From Ignavibacteria bacterium UBA2360 (GTDB taxonomy: Bacteria; Bacteroidota; Ignavibacteria; Tepidaquicellales; OLB5), in contig DDTQ01000006.1 in NCBI GenBank assembly GCA_002344125.1, positions 311,652 through 375,651 of the forward strand: 64,000 nucleotides of DNA, in the 5' to 3' direction. The position numbers and the translations under genes were made by a program. The notes beneath the pieces were generated by a model, which saw nothing but the letters and a program-made list of their open reading frames with translations, did not search any database and was not told the DNA's origin. This document shows, in pieces, positions 52,212-59,745 of this stretch (its first letter is position 1; the number at the start of each line of letters is the position of its first letter).

Positions 52212-53414
52212 TTATATCGTATTAGCAGCTATACGTTCTTCAATTACATTTGCATTAAAATCTTTTACAGTTTCCCATTCAAAAAACCTTTCAAGTACTT
52301 CTCCAGACTTATCTATTTTATCTTTATACATTTTTTGCGGATCAACTCCAAACGTTGCAAGAGGTAACGGTATATTTCTTATTAACCGATAATTTTGAAT
52401 AAAATCATTTTCTTCCTTGTTCCAAGGCCATCCAAAAACACTCAAGCTATTATAATAAAGCATCAGCTGTTCATAATTGGAAAGTTGTGCTCTTATTGTC
52501 ATGATGTATTTATATTTATCTTTAAATTCAATAATGAGATCATCTTGCTTGTCAATATATTTAACTGTCTGGAAGAGGTGACGATAATATTGGGATAGTT
52601 GTGCTGAATAACCATTAAATGGAATATATTCAAAAGTATAAACAAACAACTCATCAAAACAGTCTTTAGAATCAGAAAAAGATTGTTCATTAGGCGGGTT
52701 TTTGTGTTTAATAAATTCTCCTCTTTTTCTATCCAGATAAGGTATTACTATATCAACTAATCCCTTGTCTTTTTCACTAAACAAGTAATTAATAACTGAA
52801 TTTGATTCCATTTTAATACCATGAAAAAACAATTTGTAAGCTATATTACCAATTTCACTCTTTGAAAATTCATTTATATTATTTTCTTCTTTCATTTTTA
52901 AATACTCAAATGCTACAACAAAAAAAATATATTTATATTCAAAAAATAATTTCTCAAATGCAATTCTACCAATGAAGTTTTCGCTCACTTTTATACCCTT
53001 CAAGTTCTCATTATGTATTTTTAACATTTCATAATATTTTGTTTCAATTCTTCCTATATCAATATCTTTTTTCAATTTAACGTTTGCGAGATATTGGATA
53101 TAAAAAGCAATGAATGTTAGAATAATACCAGCAAAAGCAATAAATGGCATTGTTGTCCCAGAGATTAAATCGCCTAACTGACCATTACCATTATAATTGA
53201 TAGGATTTATTGATTTATTTACAAACCAGCCCGGAATATAGAACAATAAGCATCCAAAGATTAGCATTATTAAAGATGAAAAATAACCTAAAGAATGTTT
53301 CTTTAAATGCATTAAAAATTTATTACTCATATTTGTATTTGATGCAATTTTTAAGAAACTACTCCTAAAATAACCTGTAATAAATTGTGTAAATTTTCTT
53401 TTTGTGTAACCCAT
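52212..53414 (-). CDS. Membrane protein resembling putative phage abortive infection proteins (AbiC-like)
   Basis: 400 residues. Two membrane segments lie at about 35-62 and 85-110 (LGYFSSLIMLIFGCLLFYIP; MPFIAFAGIILTFIAFYIQY). A long helical cytoplasmic part follows, with IETKYYEMLKIHNENLKGIK and YYRHLFQTVKYIDKQ, the two blocks typical of the putative AbiC family. The gene is AT-rich, as are its neighbours. It is last in a minus-strand run with a restriction enzyme and a methylase, supporting a phage defence role. Family membership is by pattern only. Confidence 0.65.
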   Translation of the reverse strand: MGYTKRKFTQFITGYFRSSFLKIASNTNMSNKFLMHLKKHSLGYFSSLIMLIFGCLLFYIPGWFVNKSINPINYNGNGQLGDLISGTTMPFIAFAGIILTFIAFYIQYLANVKLKKDIDIGRIETKYYEMLKIHNENLKGIKVSENFIGRIAFEKLFFEYKYIFFVVAFEYLKMKEENNINEFSKSEIGNIAYKLFFHGIKMESNSVINYLFSEKDKGLVDIVIPYLDRKRGEFIKHKNPPNEQSFSDSKDCFDELFVYTFEYIPFNGYSAQLSQYYRHLFQTVKYIDKQDDLIIEFKDKYKYIMTIRAQLSNYEQLMLYYNSLSVFGWPWNKEENDFIQNYRLIRNIPLPLATFGVDPQKMYKDKIDKSGEVLERFFEWETVKDFNANVIEERIAANTI

Positions 53415-53449
53415 GGTACAAAAGGTTAGTTTTATTGTTCATATTTTTA

Positions 53450-55126
53450 TTAACTTAGCCAATTTAATGCTTCTTGAGTTATACCGTTATACCAATCTAG
53501 TTCGCTGTCGGTTGAATTAACTAATTCATTCGAACGTTCAAAAAATCGTTGAATATGTCTTGCTTCTGGAACGTAATTCGCGTTGTAAGAGTCTTTGACC
53601 ATTTTAATAAACACACTCAATGGTAGTGGAACTATAGTAGAAGTACCACCATAAAATTGAATATTCGTTTTATGCAAAGTATAAAAATGTGCAATACAAG
53701 CAGGATTGATTGTTGGGGCAATAAATAAACAATATCCAGGTTTATCAGTTTCTCTTTTAAATTTCGCGAGGTGTCTCGATACAGGCTCACCTTCCATTTC
53801 ATATTGTCTTTGTCCACCTTGCATTGTTACTTCAACAGTTAATCCGAAATCACCGTAATCACAGGTTATGTCAGCTATGTTTCCTTGTGCGGTTGACATT
53901 GGATTACCAAAATCATCAAACATCAAATTTGCCTTAATATTGCCACCATCTAGCATTGTCATTGCTCTCCAAGTATTCCACTCCAACATTAACGGGTTAT
54001 CATAAAGTGAATTATCAAGTATCTGTTCAAAAGTCGTATTAATATCATCAAAAAGACGATAATCTTTAATTGCTCTAATTTGTTCTATTAGAATTTGCGC
54101 TTTTCTATTTTCTAACTCGTCAGTAAAAATATTTTTAAGTTCTTCTAAAGTTGTAGCTTCAGCAATTTGAAGTTGCGGAAATTCACTCTTGATCTTTTGT
54201 TCAAGCAATACTCTATCATCAGTTAAAAGTGTTGGAATGTCGGGGTTTCCAAGATATGCTAGATATAATTCCCGATTATCGATAAAACAAGGTTCACGAT
54301 CAGTGTTTTCTAAAAAGTAATCAACTTCTTGATTTTTTTCAGGTATGATTGAAATAGACTTTCCTATATGAGAAATATTAACCAATCCTGTCGCTCGTAA
54401 ATAACGTACGCAAGCATCAGCATAATCGCGCATGTTTCTCGCCTTTGTTCTAAGAAAATTTACAACAGTTGCGTCATTGTTTTCCCTTGTTCTTGTGTTG
54501 CCTGCTGCAATATCATCTTGGTAAATTTCTTTTAATTCTCTCTCTAAATAATCTGAGATAAACTTTCTGTAATTACCTACAAATTGTGTTTTTGCAATCC
54601 TGAATTTATTAATTTTAGTTACTATATTATCGAATTGGCGGTAATCTACAAGCTGTAATCCGAAAATTCTTAACTCCTCAAATTTAAGAGAACCGAAATG
54701 CTTAATCAAACGAAAAAGTTCAAGATACGGCTTTACCCAAAAGTCAGCGGAATTCGCTGTTGGTATATGATATGGTGAAGGTAGTTGGAATTTAAGAAGC
54801 TGTCTTAAGAATATTTCTTCTTTACGTCTAGTTTTTATTAATTCCTCACCTGCAAGTGTTACTTGGATTCTAGGAGATAACACAACAAAACCCAATGATT
54901 GTGGAGCCCGGTTTATACGGTCTCTCGCGCTAAATGCTGGGTCATTTGCACCTTCGCCATTGAAAAAATTCTCGTGTTTCAGAAGCTCCATAAATGCTAT
55001 TTGGCTTTCATTATTCCATCGTTGACCCGAAAAGTTGGCATTTAACAGTTCTATTTCAGGAATCATTTTTGCAGGAGTTCTTGGAGAAGTGGTGACAAAG
55101 ATTATTTTACTGTTTATACGTGCCAT
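53450..55126 (-). CDS. Type II restriction endonuclease, AlwI family
   Basis: 558 residues. N-terminal blocks IIFVTTSPRTPAKMIPEIEL, NFSGQRWNNESQIAFMELL and SLGFVVLSPRIQVTLAGEEL fit the AlwI family. A probable nuclease core lies near the C-terminus: NIADITCDYGDFGLTVEVTM, QGGQRQYEMEGEPVSRHLAK and GYCLFIAPTINPACIAHFY, with Asp and Glu in a D-x(n)-E-V-T arrangement. AlwI recognises GGATC. The neighbouring Dam-type adenine methylase, 6 bases upstream, is consistent with protection of a GATC-containing site. Site specificity is inferred from the family. Confidence 0.75.
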   Translation of the reverse strand: MARINSKIIFVTTSPRTPAKMIPEIELLNANFSGQRWNNESQIAFMELLKHENFFNGEGANDPAFSARDRINRAPQSLGFVVLSPRIQVTLAGEELIKTRRKEEIFLRQLLKFQLPSPYHIPTANSADFWVKPYLELFRLIKHFGSLKFEELRIFGLQLVDYRQFDNIVTKINKFRIAKTQFVGNYRKFISDYLERELKEIYQDDIAAGNTRTRENNDATVVNFLRTKARNMRDYADACVRYLRATGLVNISHIGKSISIIPEKNQEVDYFLENTDREPCFIDNRELYLAYLGNPDIPTLLTDDRVLLEQKIKSEFPQLQIAEATTLEELKNIFTDELENRKAQILIEQIRAIKDYRLFDDINTTFEQILDNSLYDNPLMLEWNTWRAMTMLDGGNIKANLMFDDFGNPMSTAQGNIADITCDYGDFGLTVEVTMQGGQRQYEMEGEPVSRHLAKFKRETDKPGYCLFIAPTINPACIAHFYTLHKTNIQFYGGTSTIVPLPLSVFIKMVKDSYNANYVPEARHIQRFFERSNELVNSTDSELDWYNGITQEALNWLS

Positions 55127-55132
55127 ATAATT

Positions 55133-56041
55133 TTAAACTGCAAGTTTCTTTTCAAATTCTAGCTGTGGGTTGTGTTTTTTTGCTTCATTACCATAGTTTG
55201 AAATTAGAATATGAGTAGCTGAAGACTTAAATCTATTTCTGATGTTTACCGCATAGGACTTTCCATACTCATCAACTATCATATCTCCATACAGTTTTTC
55301 TGTTAGTGGAGTCCTACCTATTACAATAAGCGCTTTACATTTTAGACTTTTGTAGCGATTGGCTAATTCAATATGGTCTTTTTCATCAAAGCCATCCTTG
55401 TATTCAGCATTTCCATAATCAGAAAACACACAATCGTACGGTGGATCTAAAAACATAAAATCATCTTCTTCTGCCATTTCAAAAATTTTACTGTAGTCAA
55501 GATTATAAATTTCTGAATTTGAAAGTAATTTATTGTGTGCCTTTGTAATTAATGAAGTATTCAAAGTTGCATACCTTCCGTATGGTACATTAAATTCACC
55601 TTTTGCATTATATCTAATCATCCCTGAATATGCCGTTTTATTAATGAAAAAATATAAAAATGCATCAGAATACTTTTTACAGGTCAATCCGTTGAACATA
55701 TCCCTAATTTGATAATATAATGGTTCATTTTCATCTTCAACACGTACATCAGGGTATTCACTTTTTAATTCTTCATATTTTCTACGATTAGTAGCATATA
55801 TTCTTTCAATTTCGGTAAGTTCATCTTTTAGAATATCAAAGTTATTCTTAACACCTACGTAGAAGGACATTAGTTTTCCGTTAATATCGTTTATGATGGC
55901 TCTTTTAGGCTCTAAATGAAAGAACATTGCACCACCTCCTAAAAATGGTTCAATATACCGACCACTATAAACAGGGATGTGTTTTAATATCTGTGAGAGT
56001 TCCTTAGATTTCCCGCCTCTGTACTTAATTAGTGGTTTCAT
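55133..56041 (-). CDS. Dam-type (D12 class) adenine-N6 DNA methyltransferase
   Basis: 302 residues. The SAM motif is EPFLGGGAMF (31-40) and the catalytic DPPY is at 199-202 (FMFLDPPYDCVF). NKTAYSGMIRYNAKGEFNVP and the following YGRY are the hallmark of Dam/DpnM-type enzymes, which recognise GATC. It probably methylates the site cut by the adjacent AlwI-family enzyme. The ATG at 56041 starts MKPLIKYRGGKSKEL, the usual N-terminus. Confidence 0.9.
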   Translation of the reverse strand: MKPLIKYRGGKSKELSQILKHIPVYSGRYIEPFLGGGAMFFHLEPKRAIINDINGKLMSFYVGVKNNFDILKDELTEIERIYATNRRKYEELKSEYPDVRVEDENEPLYYQIRDMFNGLTCKKYSDAFLYFFINKTAYSGMIRYNAKGEFNVPYGRYATLNTSLITKAHNKLLSNSEIYNLDYSKIFEMAEEDDFMFLDPPYDCVFSDYGNAEYKDGFDEKDHIELANRYKSLKCKALIVIGRTPLTEKLYGDMIVDEYGKSYAVNIRNRFKSSATHILISNYGNEAKKHNPQLEFEKKLAV

Positions 56042-56147
56042 AGATGTTTAAACTTAATATTGATATTAATTAGTGAATATAACTATACTATCAACAAATT
56101 AGTCGTGATAATTTATAGTTAATTGGAACAGCGGATGAAAAACATCT

Positions 56148-57164
56148 TTATCTTTGAATTTCTATTAACAATTTCAATACTTCATCTAAATGCTCATCGT
56201 CAGTCAAATCAATTTTAGCACACTCTCCGTTATAGAATTTTTGCACACTTGGAGCGAGTGTAACTACATTATAATTTTTAACACGTTCTTTTATTTTACT
56301 TTCTTCCATCATAGCTACAACAGCAATTTTCTTTTTCCGAAATTTTAAAAATGCGAAATTTCTTTTCTTCCGTAATGATATGTAATATCTTTGAGAATTA
56401 AAGTTTAATTCAGATATATTATTTAATAATGTTTGTTTTAACTCGTTATATAAATGTTTAATATTCTCTGGCAAATCTTCAAGATGATATTCTTCTGAAT
56501 AATTTGTATATGACTCAAAATCCTTATCTTTTATTAAGATATCTTCATCTTCAATGTTTTCGAAATCCGGAGTTAAAGTTAAAATGGTATCTTTTTTATC
56601 CTGATTGGAGTAATATTGTTTTAAAAGAGCAACTTTAATAAGTTTCCCCCACGTATCTGTATAAGTAGAAATAATTTCAGGTAATTCCTTTTTATCATCA
56701 TCTATCAATAAAAGAATATTCTGACTGTTTTCTATTGTATCTTTTAAGTATTTAAAAATTTCTTTTTTCCCGATTCTGCCTTTTAAATCTGCTGTTAGTT
56801 TCTCGTCATTTTCAAAGATATTATATAATTTTTCGATTAACTTTCCCTTACTTTCAGCATTATTAAAGAATGCAAAATATTTGGTAACTTGAGGAAAAAT
56901 ATGTCCGAAAAAATCATGTTTTGCAAGCTCAACTTCAACAATGTAAAATTCAGGATTCGAAATATCTGAAAGATCCAGAAGGAAACCATCAGGTATCACT
57001 CCGCCAAATGCCTTATTAGTAATTTTCTTTTTTGCATCGATATACACAGAATACTGTCCGAAAAGAGTCTTGGAATTTGCAGTAACAAGATTCTCCAAAT
57101 CTTCCTCTTTATTAAACTGTTTCTCGGAATATCTATTACCATTTCTATAAACAACTGTATTCAT
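56148..57164 (-). CDS. PD-(D/E)xK nuclease-like protein with C-terminal DUF5655-like domain
   Basis: The frame is open to 57302, but the natural start is the ATG at 57164 (MNTVVYRNGNRYSEKQF), giving 338 residues. A nuclease-like core is visible: GGVIPDGFLLD with Asp59 and FYIVEVELAKHD with Glu77/Glu79, as in PD-(D/E)xK folds. Residues about 235-338 resemble DUF5655: INFNSQRYYISLRKKRNFAF-type strand (here LNFNSQRYYISLRKKRNFAF), FRKKKIAVVAMM, and VVTLAPSVQKF. It lies upstream of the methylase with 106 bases between, in the AT-rich defence island. Probable role in defence or repair; not established. Confidence 0.65.
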   Translation of the reverse strand: MNTVVYRNGNRYSEKQFNKEEDLENLVTANSKTLFGQYSVYIDAKKKITNKAFGGVIPDGFLLDLSDISNPEFYIVEVELAKHDFFGHIFPQVTKYFAFFNNAESKGKLIEKLYNIFENDEKLTADLKGRIGKKEIFKYLKDTIENSQNILLLIDDDKKELPEIISTYTDTWGKLIKVALLKQYYSNQDKKDTILTLTPDFENIEDEDILIKDKDFESYTNYSEEYHLEDLPENIKHLYNELKQTLLNNISELNFNSQRYYISLRKKRNFAFLKFRKKKIAVVAMMEESKIKERVKNYNVVTLAPSVQKFYNGECAKIDLTDDEHLDEVLKLLIEIQR

Positions 57165-57409
57165 GTATTCTAAATAAAGATTAGTATATAATTTCTCAAA
57201 TTTAAACAATCTCAATAACTTATGAAAGGTTAAACAAAAATAGCACAACATATGCCAAAGCAAAGCAAAAAAAATGCAATGCACCCGCATGTATTGCGCC
57301 ACCCTATCTAACGTGACAAATATTAATTATCTGGAAACAAATAGCAATGAAAAAATCAATTACTTAGGAATCAGGGATGTTATGTGTAGGGTTGCGGTTT
57401 GTTGGTTTA

Positions 57410-57850
57410 GTTTATGAGATTGCTTACTGCTAAGGCAGTCAGGCGTCGCTTCGCTTCTCGCAAAATTTGTATTCAGGTTTTTGTGCTTCGACTCACTGCC
57501 TGCGGGTTAATAGCGCTTCGACTCACTGCGGGAGCAGTCAGGCGCTTCAGCGCGACAGGGTTTCGGCCTCTTAGGGAGAGGGTCTTAAAGCGACCACCAC
57601 TGTCAGAGACAGTCCTTCGGCCTCAATCCCGCTTTCACCGATGAGACCCTTCGACAACTGCAGGAGCAGTCAAGAGCTCCTTCTCTCTCTTCGTTCGATA
57701 AGGCATGCAGGGTGAGGATGCCCTTCGACAGCTCCTTCTCTCTCTTCGTTCGATAAGGCAGGCAGGGTGAGGATGTTTTTTTCTATCACGCTTTCAGCGT
57801 GACTTCGAAAATCACTCCGTGATTTTCTTGGGCGGGCACGGCGCCTGTGG
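57410..57850. repeat. Mosaic of dispersed GC-rich repeats
   Basis: The block includes CTGCCTGCGGGTTAATAGCG (57508; also 58475), CTGTCAGAGACAGTCCTTCG (57600; also 58342) and CGACAACTGCAGGAGCAGTC (57652). A partial tandem copy of CTCCTTCTCTCTCTTCGTTC lies at 57676 and 57731, and the palindrome CGAAAATCACTCCGTGATTTTC at 57805. Possible ORFs here are by-products. It borders the defence island on the right. Confidence 0.75.
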
Positions 57851-57916
57851 GATCAGCACTCTTTCACGGGCTGCGCTTAAGCCGGTTAATAATTTTACTG
57901 TTAAATTATTTCCGGG

Positions 57917-58192
57917 TTAATCATTTTTTTTGTTGGTATTGGTGGTGTTGTTGGTATCGGTGGTGGTGGAGGTATCGGTATCGGAGGTGGTATTGGTATC
58001 GGTGGAGGTATCCTCAAATTTGGGGTTATCGAGCTTACCGTTTTCATCATAGCCGGCTTTCCTGGTGTTATCGGTTTTTTGCGGTGATTCACGGATAGCT
58101 TTTTCTTTTTGCTCCTCGTTGATCTTGTTGTTGTTGGGGTCAACGGGTGTGTTTGGCTCGCTGGTTTGGTTTGTTTTTTTATTTTCAGGCAT
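57917..58192 (-). CDS. Small, highly polar Asp/Thr-rich protein
   Basis: 91 residues, almost no hydrophobic residues: MPENKKTNQTSEPNTPVDPN, then a possibly ordered centre (KTDNTRKAGYDENGKLDNPK), then a low-complexity tail of Thr, Asp and Asn (DTSTDTNTTSDTDTSTTTDT). It is probably disordered. The tail comes from GGT/GAT-rich codon repeats (57935-58010) that could expand or contract. It lies between two repeat mosaics. Not recognised; may not be a gene. Confidence 0.45.
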   Translation of the reverse strand: MPENKKTNQTSEPNTPVDPNNNKINEEQKEKAIRESPQKTDNTRKAGYDENGKLDNPKFEDTSTDTNTTSDTDTSTTTDTNNTTNTNKKND

Positions 58193-58342
58193 GTTGGCTG
58201 TGGTTTTAGTTAGTGTTTATATAAATATAACATGCTCTTTTTGAGAAAGGTTTTGGGTGGGGGTGGGTTCAAGACCACAAATAAGACAAAGCTTTAAGAT
58301 TCCTGCCTGCGCAGGAATGACAACCAAAGCAGATGTCCCAAC

Positions 58343-58458
58343 TGTCAGAGCCAGTCCTGCGGCCTCAATCCGGCTTTCACCGATGAGACCCTTCGACAAC
58401 TGCAGGAGCAGTGAACAGCTCCTTCTCTCTCTGCGTTCGATAAGGCAGGCAGGGTGAG
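58343..58458. repeat. Second copy of the 116-base dispersed repeat
   Basis: 58343-58458 corresponds to 57601-57716 over 116 bases, starting TGTCAGAG and ending GCAGGGTGAG, with scattered mismatches and a shared CACCGATGAGACCCTTCGAC core. The same element in broken form occurs at 14829 and 49850. Confidence 0.8.
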
Positions 58459-58472
58459 ACAGCCCTTCGACA

Positions 58473-58587
58473 ACTGCCTGCGGGTTAATAGCGCTTCGAC
58501 TACGCTCAGCGCGACAGGGTTTCGGTAGACGAGCACTGCCTGGGGGTTAATAGCGCTTCGACTACGCTCAGCGCGACAGGGCTTCGG
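58473..58587. repeat. Tandem pair of a 53-base repeat
   Basis: 58473-58525 and 58535-58587 differ at two positions of 53 (ACTGCCTG[C/G]GGGTTAATAG ... TTCGACTACGCTCAGCGCGA). A related single unit lies at 57507. Followed by further repeat debris to about 58650; no gene is seen in 58193-58823. Confidence 0.8.
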
Positions 58588-58823
58588 CAGGAGAGCCACG
58601 TCATAGCCGGGCAAGCACTTCTTCTCTCTCTGCGTTCGCTAAGTCAGGCAGGGTGACAAAGATGGAAATGCAGGGGCTGCAACGCAACCTCTGTGTTCTC
58701 TGTGTCCTCTGTGGTGAAAAGTTTTTGATTCGGACTTGCAAGCAAATCGTTTTCCAACAATTTCGGAGTCAAAATGATTAAAGTCTAGATACCCGCCTGC
58801 GCGGGTATGACAAGCGGTTTTGA

Positions 58824-58883
58824 TTATTTTTTTGTGATTTTGCCGTCCAGTGAGATGTTTAGCGGGGTTTCAGGAAAATCTTT
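58824..58883 (-). pseudogene. Remnant of a CapA-like gene 3' end
   Basis: The minus strand reads KDFPETPLNISLDGKITKK then TAA. The intact CapA-like gene at 59746 ends DFPETGIQISPDGKITKK, identical at 14 of 18 positions. No further upstream homology is visible because the DUF559 element follows directly. It is the tail of a lost paralogue or a diverged duplicate. Confidence 0.7.
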
Positions 58884-58890
58884 GTTCTTT

Positions 58891-58923
58891 CCCCTCCTGA
58901 TTCAGGAGGGGCCGGGGGTGGTA
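58891..58923 (+). repeat. Left inverted repeat of DUF559 element 1
   Basis: CCCCTCCT-GATTC-AGGAGGGG followed by CCGGGGGTGGTA. It matches the reverse complement of 59289-59321 at 27 of 33 positions; the mismatches fall in the loop and the linker. It overlaps the end of the DUF559 coding sequence. Confidence 0.8.
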
Positions 58924-59279
58924 TTAAAATTTCTTTTTATTACTTCAAGAACATTTTCAATATCTTCCATGATCATATAGTTTTCAAACCGTATTATTTT
59001 GATATTAAAATAATTTATCACATCGGTTCTGTTTTTATCATACTCAATGTTTTCAGATGTAAAATGCATTGAGCCATCAAGTTCAATGCCAAGTCTTTCT
59101 TCAGGGCAGTAAAAATCAATTATAAACTTGCCTACACTGTATTGACGCCTGAATTTTCTGCCGTTGAGTGCTTTATTCTTTAACCTTTTCCATAATTCAA
59201 TTTCAGCAGGGGTTGAATTTTTTCTAAGTTCCCTTCTTCGTTCTTTTAATTCAGGATCGTTAAATATGAAATCAGCCAT
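58902..59279 (-). CDS. DUF559 (Vsr-like endonuclease fold) protein, copy 1
   Basis: The frame opens at 59294, but the ATG at 59279 (MADFIFNDPELKERRREL) is the better start, giving 125 residues. Family blocks: STPAEIELWKRLKNKALNGR, KFRRQYSVGKFIIDFYCPEE, RLGIELDGSMHF and YDKNRTDVINYF followed by IKIIRFEN. DUF559 shares the Vsr/very-short-patch-repair endonuclease fold with Asp and Glu in IIDFYC / IELDG. The last six residues (TTPGPS) are encoded by the flanking repeat. Inverted hairpin repeats lie on both sides. Likely a nuclease carried on a repeat-bounded mobile unit (inference). Confidence 0.85.
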   Translation of the reverse strand: MADFIFNDPELKERRRELRKNSTPAEIELWKRLKNKALNGRKFRRQYSVGKFIIDFYCPEERLGIELDGSMHFTSENIEYDKNRTDVINYFNIKIIRFENYMIMEDIENVLEVIKRNFNTTPGPS

Positions 59280-59288
59280 GTAAAATTT

Positions 59289-59321
59289 TACCACCCCTAG
59301 CCCCTCCTAATATAGGAGGGG
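59289..59321 (-). repeat. Right inverted repeat of DUF559 element 1
   Basis: TACCACCCCTAGCCCCTCCT followed by AATATAGGAGGGG; its reverse complement matches 58891-58923 at 27/33. It is also the first of several direct copies that continue to 59745. Confidence 0.8.
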
Positions 59322-59398
59322 AAATTTTATTGTTTTATTTTTTTGATTAGAATGAAACTGAAACACATACCACCCCTGACCATTGCTGAATTATATTT

Positions 59399-59745
59399 TT
59401 ACCACCCCTAGCCCCTCCTAATATAGGAGGGGAATTTTTTTGTTTAATTTTTTTGTCTAGAATGAAAATGAAACACATACCACCCCTGGCCACTGCTAAT
59501 ATATGTATTTTTACCACCTCTAACCACTGTAAAATATATTTATACCACCCCTAGCCCCTCCTAATATAGGAGGGGAATTTTTTTGTTTAATTTTTTTGTC
59601 TAGAATGAAACTGAAACACATACCACCCCTGGCCCCTCCTAAAATAGGAGGGGAAATTTTGTTGTTTTATTTTTTTGTTTAGAATGAAAATGAAACACAT
59701 ACCACCCCTGGCCCCTCCTAATGTAGGAGGGGAAATTTTGTTGTT
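59399..59745. repeat. Array of solo hairpin repeats with conserved spacers
   Basis: Units with the hairpin CCCCTCCTAATATAGGAGGGG or variants recur at about 59399, 59543, 59624 and 59704. Each opens with CCACCCCT and is followed by a T-rich stretch, and all but the last continue with AGAATGAAA[A/C]TGAAACACAT. Together with 59289-59398 this gives about five copies of a unit of 77-145 bases. No ORF lies here. Some units have decayed pieces (CCACCTCTAACCACTG at 59514). Confidence 0.85.

Noticed and set aside
57847..58098. Plus-strand ORF rich in Trp, Tyr and Arg
   Set aside because: It is the opposite strand of the triplet-repeat tail of the polar minus-strand ORF; its composition is an artefact of GGTGGT repeats.
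58257..58614. ORFs on both strands in the repeat mosaic
   Set aside because: They are composed of the dispersed repeat units, which also occur in other frames elsewhere.
59289..59745. CRISPR array
   Set aside because: The conserved part is a nested hairpin and the spacers between units are themselves conserved, so these are repeated elements, not repeats with unique spacers.
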